The notes below the pieces were generated by a model. It had not been told where the DNA came from, ran no database searches, and saw only the letters and a list, made by a program, of their open reading frames with translations. Below, in pieces: positions 11,661-23,400 of a stretch of DNA of 64,000 bases (position 1 is the stretch's first letter; every line of letters begins with the position of its first letter). Source of the DNA: Ooceraea biroi (Eukaryota > Arthropoda > Insecta > Hymenoptera > Formicidae); assembly GCF_003672135.1 (NCBI RefSeq), contig NC_039509.1, forward strand, positions 7,698,663 to 7,762,662. The letters are read 5' to 3'. Position numbers and translations under genes: made by a program.

Positions 11661-11897
11661 ATGTGTGCAGATAAAAACTTAATATTAATGACCGAAGATG
11701 TCGACAAATTGAAGGATGGAACTGGATACACATTATGGAAATTCCAAATGCAGATATATCTCGAGGCCGCCGATTTATTAGATGTCGTGAAAAATCCTAC
11801 AACAGCAGAAAACGCTCAAACGGAAGCGTGGAAGAAAACAGACGCCAAGGCACGGAAACTTATAGTAAGTAATATCGAAAAAGTATGCCTAATCAAG
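11661..11897 (+). pseudogene. Copia element 2, gag N-terminal fragment (piece 1 of 3)
   Basis: The start codon at 11,661 follows the LTR and primer-binding site. The frame shows the Copia gag (UBN2-type) N-terminus: a VDKLKDGTGYTLWKFQMQIY core, then WKKTDAKARKLIVSNIEK. Copia homology stops near 11,897, in the middle of gag. The following codons (to a stop at 12,009-12,011) are unrelated. The matching next part of gag begins at 34,406 in the same orientation, with no residue apparently lost or duplicated. This is therefore the 5' end of an element whose remainder lies 22.5 kb away. Confidence 0.75.
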
Positions 11898-12218
11898 AGA
11901 CACGGTAGTGTCTCGCGCCAAGTATACGCGCAGCGAGACCGCACCGTGACTCTTTTACGCGAAGCGACGCTTTCGCAGACACTCAGATTATTAGATCTCA
12001 ATAACCGCTGAAGGGATCAACTTCTAAGTAGGCTCAATGGATAGCTTGGGGTCGAATTACATGATAAAAGTGTTTTTATTTTTTTTGTACGTGCCCTACG
12101 AGCGGATATATGGCGATGCAAAGTCTGAAATTGGAAAATTTCATTTAAGAAACGTCGTCGTCATCGTCGTTTGTACAGTTCGTTCTTTTTCGTCGAGATG
12201 GCAGCAGCTCCGTTTATA

Positions 12219-12365
12219 CCGACCGGCGGAGATGCTGTTGGTATATCCGTGTGACTCACACAACAATCATATGTAGAGGTTCTATATTAGAAAACTCTAA
12301 CTTATCGACCCGACCGTCATGTGTAAGTCACACGGATATACAGACAGCATCTCCGCCGGTCGGTG
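12219..12365. repeat. Short hairpin (about 42-bp imperfect arms)
   Basis: 12,219-12,260 and 12,322-12,365 are near-perfect reverse complements around a 60-base AT-rich loop. The arm includes GACCGGCGGAGATGCTG. It looks like a MITE or foldback remnant. Confidence 0.75.
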
Positions 12366-12425
12366 TACGACAAGTGTACGACGCGATGTAGTGCAAGAAG
12401 TTGGAGTGAGAAAAGATATATTTGC

Positions 12426-12520
12426 GAGAGAACGAGTGAGTGAGTGAGTGAGTGAGCGAAAGAGCTAGCGAATGAGAGAGCGAAAGAGCGAGTGAATGAG
12501 AGAGCGAGAGAGCGAGTGAT
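12426..12520. repeat. GAGT/GAGC microsatellite-like tract
   Basis: Repeats of GAGTGAGT and GAGAGCGA, purine-rich, without coding signs. Confidence 0.8.
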
Positions 12521-12622
12521 ATATTATACGTCTATGCATGCAACGCATAGAGATCCGAGAGCGAGACATCAGTGGGTCCCGAACCCTCGTCTCGTGAGAG
12601 TTACGTACTGTAATCCGGTAAG

Positions 12623-12930
12623 TATATTCAGTTTAGCGGCCTCATTAAGCTCTTTCGAGACTATTTACACGAAACGAAAGAATCTGGTAGAAAAAAGCGT
12701 CGCTCTGTTCCGCAAAGCGGGATATTAATCGTTAAAGTTGATCACTTTTCAGGTTAGGAAATCTGTCAAATACATTACTAAATATAATGACAGGTTTCCT
12801 AACTTAAAAAGTGGTCTACTTTAATGAGTGATATCTTGTTTCGCGGGACAAATCGACGCTTTTTTCTGCTAATTCTTTCGTTTCGCGCAAAACATCTCGA
12901 AAGAGCTTAATGAGGCCGCTAAACTGAATA
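12623..12930. repeat. Foldback element, about 150-bp arms
   Basis: 12,623-12,776 is mirrored by about 12,785-12,930. The outermost arm sequence, TATTCAGTTTAGCGGCCTC, is present exactly inverted at the other end. The arms meet with almost no loop near 12,781. There are a few mismatches and no coding capacity. It is probably a non-autonomous foldback transposon. Confidence 0.8.
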
Positions 12931-13427
12931 TAATAATTGTATACACTAATTTGTGAAAAAGCGCGATTAGACGGTTTTATACGTCTTTGAAGCTGGAACG
13001 ACGTTCTACGAATATCGAAAAAATATTGAAAGTTCTAATAGCACTTTTCATAGTTCTACAGTTCCTGATAAACATTAAAAAGAGTTCTGCATTCCTTTTA
13101 TTGAAAAATCGAAATTGAAAAAATGTCGTGCTACCTTTGCGAATCTAGCACGACACTCTCCCCTCTAAAGTACTAAAACGCGTGGAAATTTATTATTTTT
13201 GACTATAGTTTCCGATATTTTTAATCGAAATTCATATATATATATATATATATATACAATTTCAGATCGATATTCCACACGTTAACAATTTTTGAATAAT
13301 TCGTTATATCTGCGTTCAGCACGACACTTAGTGAAAATGGGTCGTGCTGAAGATTTTCAGCAGTTCTAACGATAGTTCTCGACAGTTCTGCAAGAGAGTT
13401 CTACGCAATAGAATTAGTTTCAAGAAG
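12931..13427. other. Unassigned, with a TA dinucleotide tract
   Basis: There is no coding signal. It contains a (TA)n run at about 13,230-13,257. Sequence homologous to the palindrome begins at 13,428. Confidence 0.4.
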
Positions 13428-13435
13428 AATTTTGC

Positions 13436-13629
13436 AGACGTGTCGTCTAACGTATTGCTCTCTTTAATGCTAGCCACTGATACTACATAGATGTTATACA
13501 GATATGTACAGGGAGGGGAGGTGAGGAGGTTCAACGCGATAAAAAGACGCAATTTGATCGGAAAAAATACTTTAATTAACGTGATTAATGTGTTTACAAA
13601 GAGAACATATATATATAATGTATAACATA
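13436..13629 (-). repeat. 3'-end module B (left arm)
   Basis: Mirror of 30,527-30,720. Within the same arm it is about 90% similar by eye to module A at 15,227-15,422. It lies downstream of the 164-codon gene. Confidence 0.8.
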
Positions 13630-13716
13630 ATATAATAATGTGCGCGTGCACATGGAGACATCGTCCTCGCGCGACGGAGAGCGTTCTTACACCTCGGAGC
13701 ACGCGCACGTCCGTCG

Positions 13717-13887
13717 CTAGCACGTCGAGCAATGACGTTCTACGTCGTTAACGTCCTCGTTCATCGTCTTCAACCGCTCTGCATAGAACGGGACGCCCTC
13801 GTACTTCGCCAGTTCACTTTGTAACTGTGTCCGTTCCTCCTCCTGCTTTGCCCGTTCGTTATAATATTGTTTTTCCGTTATCGACAT
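13717..13887 (-). CDS. Small coiled-coil-prone protein (left-arm copy)
   Basis: Mirror copy of 30,269-30,439, with the same predicted 56-residue product; see that entry. Confidence 0.4.
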   Translation of the reverse strand: MSITEKQYYNERAKQEEERTQLQSELAKYEGVPFYAERLKTMNEDVNDVERHCSTC

Positions 13888-13895
13888 TTCATGAT

Positions 13896-14390
13896 TCACT
13901 CCTCGCCATCGATTATGTGTAGGTCGATTATGTAGGTATAGGTCGTACGGTATAGGCCGTCCATCACCGTCAGTTCGCACAACCGCCCGAGACCGGCGGG
14001 AATCGTGACGCACAGCGCTACGTCCCTGTCCTCGACCTTGTAGGCGATGTCCTCCGTGTAGTACCGCCAGTCCCATGATCTTCGCGTCCCTGTTGCCGCG
14101 TCCTTGAACTCTCTCAGCATCCGCGTGTACAGTGCCCTTCGCACGTGATACGGCCAGTCCACGACGCTCCTCTTTTGAATCACGACTCCCTGCCTCGTGG
14201 AACGTTCGCCGGTTCGACGTACACCGATCTCGCGGTCGCGCAGAAAACGCGCTACCGGGATTCGCTGAACGCTCCCGGGCCCGGTCTCTTCTGGAGTATC
14301 GTCCCCGAGAACGTCGTGGACGTCCCCGAGAACTTCGTTGACGTCCTCCTCGAGAGGGCTCATGCGTTCGTTGAAGACCCAATCTCGCAT
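13896..14390 (-). CDS. Unknown 164-residue protein (left-arm copy)
   Basis: Mirror copy of 29,766-30,260, with an identical predicted product; see that entry. Confidence 0.5.
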   Translation of the reverse strand: MRDWVFNERMSPLEEDVNEVLGDVHDVLGDDTPEETGPGSVQRIPVARFLRDREIGVRRTGERSTRQGVVIQKRSVVDWPYHVRRALYTRMLREFKDAATGTRRSWDWRYYTEDIAYKVEDRDVALCVTIPAGLGRLCELTVMDGLYRTTYTYIIDLHIIDGEE

Positions 14391-14456
14391 TGTCGCGCGT
14401 CGGAACAGCGGAGATCGCCGGTAACGCGTCTACGTCTGCGTACCCTTGTCACAGAC

Positions 14457-14740
14457 CTATCCGTGCAACCCTCGCGCCTCGATCGCTTGACACTTGTGAC
14501 ATTCGATGATCCGCGACGGCGGTCCGTCTATGTGATCACGCTGCCCGGGCTGGTTGTGGTGCGCGTAGCACTTGCGGTACCGTTGCACCTCGGGATCGCG
14601 TCGCAGGTTTCCGGTAACCTGTTCCACAACCCTTCCACGTAGTCGCCGTATCGTTCCAGGAGAATGATCTTCGGAACGTACTGCAACTGCTCGCTCGTCA
14701 AACGGCAGATCTCTCTGTCTTCCGGCAGCAACAGGAACAT
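14457..14740 (-). pseudogene. Unknown small Cys/His protein, frameshifted (left-arm copy)
   Basis: Mirror copy of 29,416-29,699, with the same frame break. Confidence 0.5.
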
Positions 14741-14756
14741 CGTCGCGTTTGCTCGA

Positions 14757-15172
14757 TCGGACACACTTCCCGTTTTATATATGCATCACGTACTGCGCAG
14801 TTTCGCACACGTCCGCAAAATTAGCGATGGTATCCGCTCGTTAGACCGAGAATCTCTTATTGTTACATAGTGCAACATCAGCACAATGTCATATACGCTT
14901 GGACCTGCACGACCATGTTCAAGGACACAGGGGGGGGGGGAAGAGTCAGCAGGGGGTCGTATATTGTTACAATTGTTACATGTGGTACAGCGCTATTGTT
15001 ACCTATTGCATTATCACTATTATTATATGTTTGCTCGGAACGAACGCGCCCCGAAACTGCGCAGTAGCGCAAATGGCGGCAGCGCTATTGTTACATATTG
15101 CATCATCCCTATGTTTATATACGCTTGGACCTGCACGAACATGTTCAAGGCCAGGTGACGTCAACGTTTTTT
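14757..15172 (-). promoter_or_regulatory. Repeated promoter modules (left arm)
   Basis: Mirror of 28,985-29,400. Two dyad motifs around AACATGTTC or ACCATGTTC lie at about 14,903-14,925 and 15,131-15,157, each next to a TATA-like element. A G run at about 14,930-14,940 is one or two bases longer than its mirror, one of the few differences between the arms. Confidence 0.6.
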
Positions 15173-15226
15173 GCGGACCTGCACGGACGCGTTCACGGTT
15201 GCCTGTCCTATGCAATGTCGTATGGA

Positions 15227-15422
15227 CGCGACGTCTAACGTATTACTCTCTATAATGCTAGCCACTAATACAACATAGATGTTATACAGATAGGTACAGG
15301 TAGAGGAGGTGAGGAGGTTCAACGCGATAAAAAGACGCAATTTGATCGGAAAATATACTTTAATTTACCTCATTAATGTGTTTACATACAGAACATATAT
15401 AATGTATAACATAATATAATAT
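15227..15422 (-). repeat. 3'-end module A (left arm)
   Basis: Mirror of 28,735-28,930; follows the spliced 200-codon gene. Confidence 0.8.
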
Positions 15423-15467
15423 GATAGAGAATGTGCGCGTGGTGACTGCTGGTATACGGCGTGTAAC

Positions 15468-16235
15468 TCAAAAATTACCAAAAACCATAATCAGTAGTTC
15501 GCAATCGAGCAGGTCGTTCCGGTCGAAGTCCGCGCTGCCGCTTATGGCTCTGAGAGCACTGGAAGGATCCTCCACACCCGCGGCGATGTGCCTGAAGGCG
15601 CGAAGTTTAGCCTCGGCGCGTCCGACGACGACGGTCATCGTGGCGATCACGCGCTGGACACAGTGCCGAAATCCGTAGAGGAAGCGCACCGTCGGTGCGG
15701 ACAGGGTCAATCGTCCGAACGGAGTGTCCAGACGTATCGTTGGCTGGCTGTTGATGGTAGCGAAGCGCACCGTCAGGTCACCCAGCTGCATGGGCGGGGA
15801 CGGACCGTGCTCGCCATTAGCCCGCGCGAGGTTGTCGCAGATTATGGCTCTACTGTCCACCAATCCCTTCCACATTTCGGGAGTCAGCAGTATCTCCTTG
15901 CTGGTAGTGTCCCCCAGCACGATGTGCACGGCCACCGCATCCGCGGTCGGAGGGATGCCTATTCCAATCTCCAGAAACTTGTAGCCGGTCCTGGTCAAGT
16001 TGTATCTGCGGCTCAGTATCCGCATGCGTCGCACGTCTACGTTGGACGTCGCGGCGACGTCTCTCCACCTGTGAGGCGAGAAAACGATGATGCTGATGAT
16101 GATGACGAATCGTGACCTAGCGGCCAGCGCGCGCGTAACTTACTCGCGACGACGCTTCTTCAGCGCGCCCCCGTCCTCCACAGGCCGCGGAGCTGCGGTC
16201 CCAATCTGGTCGAGAGGTAACGTGACGTGGTACAT
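15468..16235 (-). CDS. Two-exon gene of unknown function (left-arm copy)
   Basis: Mirror copy of 27,922-28,689: exons at 16,235-16,144 and 16,068-15,468, with a TATA box at about 16,306-16,312. The predicted product is identical to the right-arm copy. Confidence 0.6.
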
Positions 16236-16465
16236 TGCGCAGTGGGCAGGTCCTCTACACTCAGAATATGAACACCTGACTGACGTATCCTCAGCGGGAC
16301 GCAGTTTATATACCCTCTTGCTCTCATGTATAAGCACGTTACGTAGAGGGGAATGCGTGGTCGTGCTGGGGGTCGACTATTCGAACGTGGTTCCTCAAAT
16401 GTTCGGACATCTTCCAGTCGTTCGAAATATCTCTGCACACGAGTCAGCTGTCCCGCTTCCGCATT

Positions 16466-17009
16466 TACCCCCTGAGCAGTACGACCCATGCATACGTGTC
16501 CAGCGGACCGATAAGGGGCGAGTATGTAATTGCAGCATATAGTGTAACGCGAGTCGGTCGCATCTTCGCTGTGTCAGCGCACCACAGGCCAGTGTACCCG
16601 CTGACTATGGCACGCAGCTCGTCTATTGTACAGTAGGTTTATCCGCACAAACCTTCTTCGGGATTCAATTTCCTTTTTCGCATGTTATCTCTGCACACGA
16701 GTCAGCTGTCCCACGCTTCCGCAGTTACCCCTGATAGTGAAACGCGAGTACGGTCGCAACTTCGCTATGTCAGCCCGCCACGGACCAGCGTACCTGCTGA
16801 CTATGGCACGCGTCTCGCAGCCCGTCTATCATACGGGGAGTTTCCCATAATCCTTCTTCGGGATTCAATTCCCTTTTTCGCATATACGGAGCGAGATAAA
16901 GTGACCCGGCTATCCATAGCGCGATTGTGAAGACGCGCTTCATCTCGCTGACACCGCGCGAAAAGAGCAAACCCCTCATACCACGCGCTCTATAAAGACA
17001 ACGCATCAT
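16466..17009 (-). other. Small open frames and degenerate tandem duplication (left-arm copy)
   Basis: Mirror of 27,148-27,692; see the right-arm entries. Confidence 0.35.
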
Positions 17010-17066
17010 GCGACACTCTCATTCCTATTGTAACTGGCAACCCGACATCCGTTCCTGGCTAATAAT

Positions 17067-17576
17067 ATGGAGACCGTGGTTGACGCCATCGAGGGAGTAT
17101 ACGCGGCGGCAGTGATGGTGGCACACAACGCCGCTGTACTGGTAGCGAAGACGCGCGAGACGGCAGGGTACCTCAGCCGTCTCGGCGCGGGAGTGGGCGA
17201 GGCCCGTGTTGCCGAGATGGAGCAGGTCTTGTAAGTACACACAAACATACGTAAACCTAATGACCCGACCTATACTGCGGACGGTGTAACGGAGTGTACA
17301 TGATCTTCCAGGCGCGACTTGAGAACGTGTCTGCAGAACATAGACGAGGTGCTGCAGCACAGGGTGGACTTTTTCGATGCGGTCCAGCCGATCGTCGGCA
17401 GAGGCATCGGACTGCAGTACGTACGCGCCAACACACCGCCACGTGAGTAAGTATTGCTACCTCATACGTTTCTGCGGCGTCTACACACGCTACACTCATA
17501 CCAGTGTTAATATATGTGTACTCTCTTTTGTAGCAGACCCCCCGCAGAGTAGGAAAAGGAGATGTGAGAGGAGCAA

Positions 17577-17619
<43 letters not shown>

Positions 17620-17631
17620 TATAAACTATAA
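17067..17631 (+). CDS. Spliced coiled-coil-like protein, left-arm copy
   Basis: I do not recognise this gene. A TATAAA at 16,991-16,996 precedes an ATG at 17,067. Exon 1 runs to 17,230 with donor GTAAGT. The acceptor TTCCAG at 17,305-17,311 opens exon 2 at 17,312, and the frame is kept. Exon 2 either stops at TAA 17,448-17,450 or uses a GTGAGT donor at 17,443. In the latter case it joins a third exon after TTTTGTAG (17,533), which gives a basic RKRRCER tail running into the CA repeat. The product would be about 100-130 residues, alanine-rich at the start, then heptad-like leucine, valine and isoleucine spacing (EMEQVL, then LQNIDEVLQHRV), suggesting a helical or coiled-coil protein. The gene is head-to-head with the small frames at 16,770-17,009. 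Confidence 0.5.
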
Positions 17632-17705
17632 TGTATAGGATATAAATATAGAGTAATGTGTAATAAGCGATAAACATGTATATATATATATATATATATT
17701 TTAAT
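17580..17705. repeat. CA and TA microsatellites (left arm)
   Basis: A (CA)n run sits at about 17,588-17,616 and a (TA)n run at about 17,680-17,700. Both are mirrored in the right arm (about 26,457-26,575). Confidence 0.9.
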
Positions 17706-17827
17706 AATGTAAAACAGTAATGTATATAACAACATACCCACTACTTCGTTAGTCCCAATCCCGCGCTAAGGTCCACCCATCCACCACGCGTAATATTTTA
17801 AAAGATATTTTATAGTTTTGTAATATC

Positions 17828-18381
17828 CCAGGCAGCACACATTGGTTTCAAAGCCGTTTCATAAACGTTTTAACGTAACGTTCCATAACCATTTTATTGA
17901 AATGTGTATTTAGGAGCAAACTGTCCAACGAATCGGTTTTCCGGATGGTTATTTATAAGGTGATAACGCAAATGTTTCTTGCGAGAACGTCACGCCTGGC
18001 TTGGCCATCTATCGGACGCTTGGTGAATCAGAGGCGGGAATCACACACACACGCGCGCGCGCGCACGCACGCACGCACGCACACGTGTGTTGATTTTGGT
18101 CTCTTGTTCCATAATCGAGTACATTGAAACGTATGATGTAAAAATAATTAATACTCGCACATTAAATAGAAGAAATTACTATATTTTCTATATTAATTAT
18201 ATAATTTCGAATCAATTTAATAAAACACATTTTTCGTTTCTGTGGAAACGTGAAAAATACGTTTTTAAAATTTAGGTCTAAAAATGGTTTCTATTTAAAC
18301 CGTTTCTTAAATGGTACTTTATGTTTCTTAGACATTAGATACGTCTAAGAAACATATATTAGGCTAACATGTGCCGCCTGA
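17828..18381. mobile_element. MITE-like insertion within the left arm
   Basis: The segment begins CCAGGCAGCACACAT and ends with the imperfect inverse of that sequence (ATGTGCCGCCTGAG). The roughly 550-bp interior is non-coding, AT-rich, and contains a CA/CG microsatellite (18,040-18,085). The same insertion is at the mirror position in the right arm, so it predates the palindrome. Confidence 0.5.
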
Positions 18382-18404
18382 GATGTATTTTTAATATACG
18401 CGAA

Positions 18405-18650
18405 AAAGTAGACAATTGTGTGTAAGATTACTGAAATACTGAAATAAGGTTTCAGTAATCTACCGACAATATTATAACGTAAGATTATATTGTAAGGTTA
18501 GTGGTATATAAGTAACATGATCATTATAAATAGTTTTGTATAAAATGTTTTTCAGCATACGCGAAAAATGAGATTGCACGTAAGATTACTGAAATAGTGA
18601 AATAAGATTTCATTAATCTTCTGACAATATTATAATGTAAGATTATATTG
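18405..18650. repeat. Duplicated 92-bp AT-rich unit (left arm)
   Basis: About 18,405-18,500 and 18,556-18,650 share GTAAGATTACTGAAATA, then GACAATATTATAA, then GTAAGATTATATT. They sit just upstream of the polymerase fragment. Mirrored at 25,509-25,754. Confidence 0.75.
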
Positions 18651-18697
18651 ATTCATCGCACTGAATCGCACCGTCAACGGTCCAACGCTGATACAAC

Positions 18698-19138
18698 TTG
18701 CGATATCCTTGCAAAGATGGTTCCGCGCGCTTCGACACAGGCGACTATCCCGTGGACAACGCGTACGATATGCCTCTGCGGAACAAGAAGGTGCCGGGCC
18801 TCATGAAGGACGAGAACAACGACGCCGTCATGACCGAGTTCATCGGCTTGAGATCCAAGATGTACGCGCTGAGGGTATGCGGAAAGAGGGACACGAAGAT
18901 GACCAAGGGTGTTTGCAGGAGCGTTGCGGGGAGAACGATAACGTTCGACGACTACGCGCGCTGTTTGTGGGAAACGGAGGAAATGACCTGACGACAGTCG
19001 CGGATACAGTCGAAGCTGCACCGGGTCTACACCATAGCGGAGACGAAGCTCGCTCTCAGCCCGCAAGACGACAAGCGGTACATCACACCCGACTCCACCA
19101 GCACTCTCCCGTGGGGACACTACGGCAGTACACGTTGA
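18698..19138 (+). pseudogene. C-terminal fragment of Polinton-type family B DNA polymerase (left arm)
   Basis: Mirror copy of 25,021-25,461; see that entry. The in-frame TGA is at 18,989-18,991 and the terminal stop at 19,136-19,138. Confidence 0.75.
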
Positions 19139-19228
19139 TACACACGAGGGGGAACAATAAGGAACGCAGCATGTGTTTACGAAAATGTAATCTTTTATTT
19201 TAATACATATAATGTATATAACGTATAT

Positions 19229-19387
19229 AGAGTGTCTGACATGAGGCGGGTACAGTAGGCGTAACAAACAGTTAGCCGCTCGTGCGATGCGATAGCGGCT
19301 AGTTTCTGATTACAGCGGTAGGCGTGAACATATCTATCTCGTCGTCTCGACGTTACGTCTACTGTCCCCGCCTCATGTCAGACACCC
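19229..19387. repeat. Intergenic hairpin between polymerase and integrase (left arm)
   Basis: Mirror of 24,772-24,930; the ends are inverted copies of GTGTCTGACATGAGGCGG. Confidence 0.8.
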
Positions 19388-19422
19388 TGTACAAAAGCAC
19401 ACGGCGGTATATACGCGTACGA

Positions 19423-20309
19423 TCACAAGACATTGTCCCTACTGATCCACGAATTGTGCGACGCGACCATTCCGAGCCACTTGACGTACACCTCGTTTCC
19501 CCTCCGTCGCAGCACCTTTTCCACGAGATAGACGTCCGGATTACGTGCTCTGAGCAACTCGTGTTCGTAGAAGCTGCCAGAGTTCGAAACTATCGCCACG
19601 ATAGTCCTCCAACAGGTACGGCGCGGGATTGGTCCGTTGCACCTTCGCTACCCTAAACACCTCCGCGGTCCAATTCGGTGTATAGCCCGACGCGAAGACG
19701 GTCTTGAATTTGCTCACGCGCACCGTATCGCCCGCGCGGAATTTCGCTGGCGCGGCGATCTTCACGCGCTTGTAAACAGTGGATAACAACCGTGCAGCTG
19801 TGGCCGGCGTGACGTCGACCGGCCGCATCGCGATAGTACAGTGTCGTCGAGCGTGTACTCTCGCGGTACGAGGTGCGATAACGCGTCTACTCATTGTGTA
19901 CGATCCATTGAGCGTAAACACTTTCCACATTTCATTCTTCAGCGCACGATTGAAGCGTTCCACTATCGAGGCTTTCATTACCGAGTGCGTAGAATAGTGA
20001 TTTATACAGCGCTCACGCGCTAGTTCTCGCACGTGCGCGTTGTAGAATTCCTTGTCCTGTCGGTCTGCAGATTACGCGGGCACCTGCCATCGTCGTGGAA
20101 TATCCGAGTGAACGCCTCGGCCTCTTCGCTGCCCGACTTACGCTTGAGAGGTACCGCCCACGCGTACTTGCTCAGCGCGTCGATGATCGTCAGTACCTAG
20201 CGGTAGCCTCCGTTCTACCGCGCGTACGATTGCACGTCGACCAAATCCGCCTGCCACAGGTCGTCGTACCCGCGTACGATCTCGCGTCGGCGAAGAAAGT
20301 TTCATCGCG
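19423..20309 (-). pseudogene. Polinton-type integrase with chromodomain (left arm)
   Basis: Mirror copy of 23,850-24,736. It carries the same stops and frameshifts; one residue (E versus K near 20,012) differs from the right arm. Confidence 0.75.
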
Positions 20310-20417
20310 CTGGCGCGGGTAATTCACGCACCAATTGTAGTCTCTCTCTCTCTCTCCCGTTCTCTCTCCCGCTCTCTCTCTCCCTCTCTCTCTCTCCCGC
20401 TCTCTCTCTCTCTCTCG

Positions 20418-23400
20418 TGTAAATTGTGTAGAGAAGATTAAGAATTTTAAAATTAAAAATATAAATGCAGATCATTCAGCGTTTGATATTAATTGTTCAT
20501 GTTATAAATGAGAACTAGAAAAACAAAGAAGTAAAATAAATGGTAGTTTATAGCACATAGTAAAATCACAAAAAGGAAAAGGCAAAATGATTTGTTTAAA
20601 TGTTCAAGGATTTATAAAACATAAAGACGAAATAGAAAATGTATTGTTAGAAAAATGTAGACCATGCGTACTGGGATTTACTGAGACACATGTAACGCAT
20701 ATGGTGGAAGACCATGAACTACAGATTAATGAATATATATGTGTGAGAGTTAATTCGGAATTGAGTAGAACGGGTGGTGTATTGTTGTATATAGATAGAA
20801 AAATCAAATTTGAGATCATGGCCAAGGAAGTATGTAAAAGAAATTGGTGGTCAGCCAAAGTTAAAATTAGTGATAAGAATTTCAATGGAAATTTGATGTT
20901 AATTTATCATTCACCTAGTGGTAGAGATTCTACTGTTTTGGATTTTTTAGAAGAATCATGTAATAATGATATGTTGAATGGTAATGTTATAATAATGGGA
21001 GACTTTAATATTGATATGAAAGTTAATAATTATTATCAAACTAAATTAATAAGAATAATGAATTCAGTTGGTTTGAAACAAATGGTAAATGAACTTACGA
21101 GAATAGTAGATACACGTGAGTCGGTTATTGATTTGATTTTTACCAATCACGAAATAGAAGTATCAGTAAAACATGAACCAAAAATAATGGACCATTCAAT
21201 AGTTGAGGTGTATTGGAATGTAAATGTGCAAGTTAATGAGAATAGAGTAATTGTTTGTAGAGACTGTAAAAGAATGGATGTAGATACATTTATGAGATTA
21301 ATTGATAATAATTTAAATGCTATAGAAGGTGATAATGTTAATGAGTTGGCGAATTTAACTGTAAATTTAATTATAAAATGTTTAGATGAAGTGGCTCCAA
21401 GAAAAGAAATTATGTTACAAAATAAATAGCAAAGAAAGCAGTGGTTTTCAAGAGAAATTCGTCAAATGTTAAAACAGAGAAATAAAGCTTATAAGATAGC
21501 AAGGACTACTAAGAGTAAAGATGATTGGAAATTGTTTAGGCAATTAAGAAATAAGATAGTTGATGTATGTAGGAAAGCCAAAAGAAACTATTTAGAATCA
21601 AAATTGGATAATAATAGAAAAGATCCTAAGCGAATGTGGGAGTCGCTGAAGGAGATACTGAAAGGTAACTCTTTTAGTGACAATATATATAAAGAGATTC
21701 AATGTAATAATATAATGATTAGTGATATAAATGAAATGGCAGATATATTTAATAGATATATTGTTGATAGTATTAAGTCAATAACTGAGTCTGATTATAT
21801 GATGGAGGTAGTGAAAGTTATAAATACAGATAAGGAATTTTTAGTATTTAATAGAATTGAGGTTGGACACTTAAGCAAAATAGTTCAGAATTTAGCAAAT
21901 AAAAGTGGTACAGAGGAAGGAATAACTGTAGAGATAATGAAGAGAGTAGTAACTGTAGCAGGTTCAAAGATAGCGCATATATTAAATAGATCTTTAGAAG
22001 AGGGAATATTCCCTAGCGAATGGAAATAAGCGACAGTAATCCCGATACCAAAGATAAAAGGTTCAAAGAGAATGGAAGATTTTAGACCGATAAATAAGTT
22101 ACCAATTTATGAAAAGATTTTAGAAATAATAGTGCACAAACAACTGGTTGAATATTTTGAGGATAATAACTTTCAAATAAGTATTTGAAGAGTGCCAATC
22201 AGGTTTTAGAGCAGGTCATTCATGTGAAACAGCATTGCAATGAGTTGTATCAGATTGAAAGCTTAGTATAGGAGAAGGAAAGATGGTAGGAGTTGTGTTC
22301 TCAGACCTAAAAAGGGCATTTGAATTAGTAGATAGGAATATTTTAGTAAAGAAAATGGAATGGTATGGAATAAAAGGAGTAGTTCTTAAATGGTTTAAGA
22401 GTTATTTGGAAAATAGAACGCAAAGAGTGAAATTAAATGGTATATTGTCTGATCTTATTGATGTCGAGCTGGGGGTTCCACAGGGAACCGTCTTAGGGCC
22501 GATATTGTTTTTGATTTTTATAAATGATATAATTAAGATAATAGATGATAATAGATGATAAGTGCGTACTTAGATTATTTGCTGATGATGCGTTGATTTA
22601 TACAATGGGGTATTCTAGCATAGAAATAAGCGATAATCTTAATCAACAGATTGTAAAAGTTAAAGAATGGTTAAAAGCGAATAGATTACAATTAAATGTT
22701 AATAAAACCAAAGTTATGTTGGTAAGAGGTATAAGAAAAAAAGTAGATCAGAGTAATTTAAAAGTAAAATTGGAAAATATAGTTTTGGAAGTAATTAATG
22801 AAATAAAATATTTAAGAGTTGTGATTGATAAAAATTTGAATTTTTCGGCACATGTAAATTATTTAGGTAAAAAGATTGGTTCAAAATTGGGCGTATTGCG
22901 TAGAGTTAGTGAGAACTTGACACCATATATGAGGTGTGTTGTATATAAAACGATTGTTGCTCCGTTGTTTGAATATTGTTCGTCTGTATTGTTGAGTTTA
23001 GGAGATACTAATTTACAGTATTTAGAAATATTGCAAAATAAGGGAATGAGGATTATATTGCGGTGCAATAATAGAGTTAGAATTAAGGATATGCTTGAGG
23101 CTTTGCAGTTTATGTCAGTGAAAGAAAGAATTGAATATAATGTGTGTATTTTAGTTTATAAAATGGTAAATGGACAATGTCCAAGTTATTTAGTAAATAA
23201 AATAGAATTAGTAGGAAAGGATGAAATAGTCAAAACAAGACAGAGAGGCGATATATATATATATAAGTAAATGTAAAACAAGAGAGGAACAGAGAATGTT
23301 GTTATACGATGGATTTGTGATGTATAATAATTTACCACATGAAGTAAAAAGAGAACTGAGACTGCAAAGCTTCAAGAAAGTGTTGGCGTTGCATATTAGG

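Larger units (their letters stand above)
13428..20417 (-). repeat. Left arm of giant palindrome (degraded Polinton-like element)
   Basis: Positions in this arm and in 23,742-30,728 mirror each other: the coordinates of paired features sum to 44,156-44,159 throughout. The deduced products are identical or differ by single residues. Homology ends at 13,428, where unrelated sequence starts, and at about 20,417 a LINE interrupts a CT-rich tract. The last bit of the arm resumes at about 23,527. Gene content is described in detail for the right arm. Confidence 0.95.

Noticed and set aside
17377..17631. Frame ending in a His-Thr repeat
   Set aside because: The repeat part is a translated CA microsatellite; I kept it only as a possible last exon of the spliced gene.
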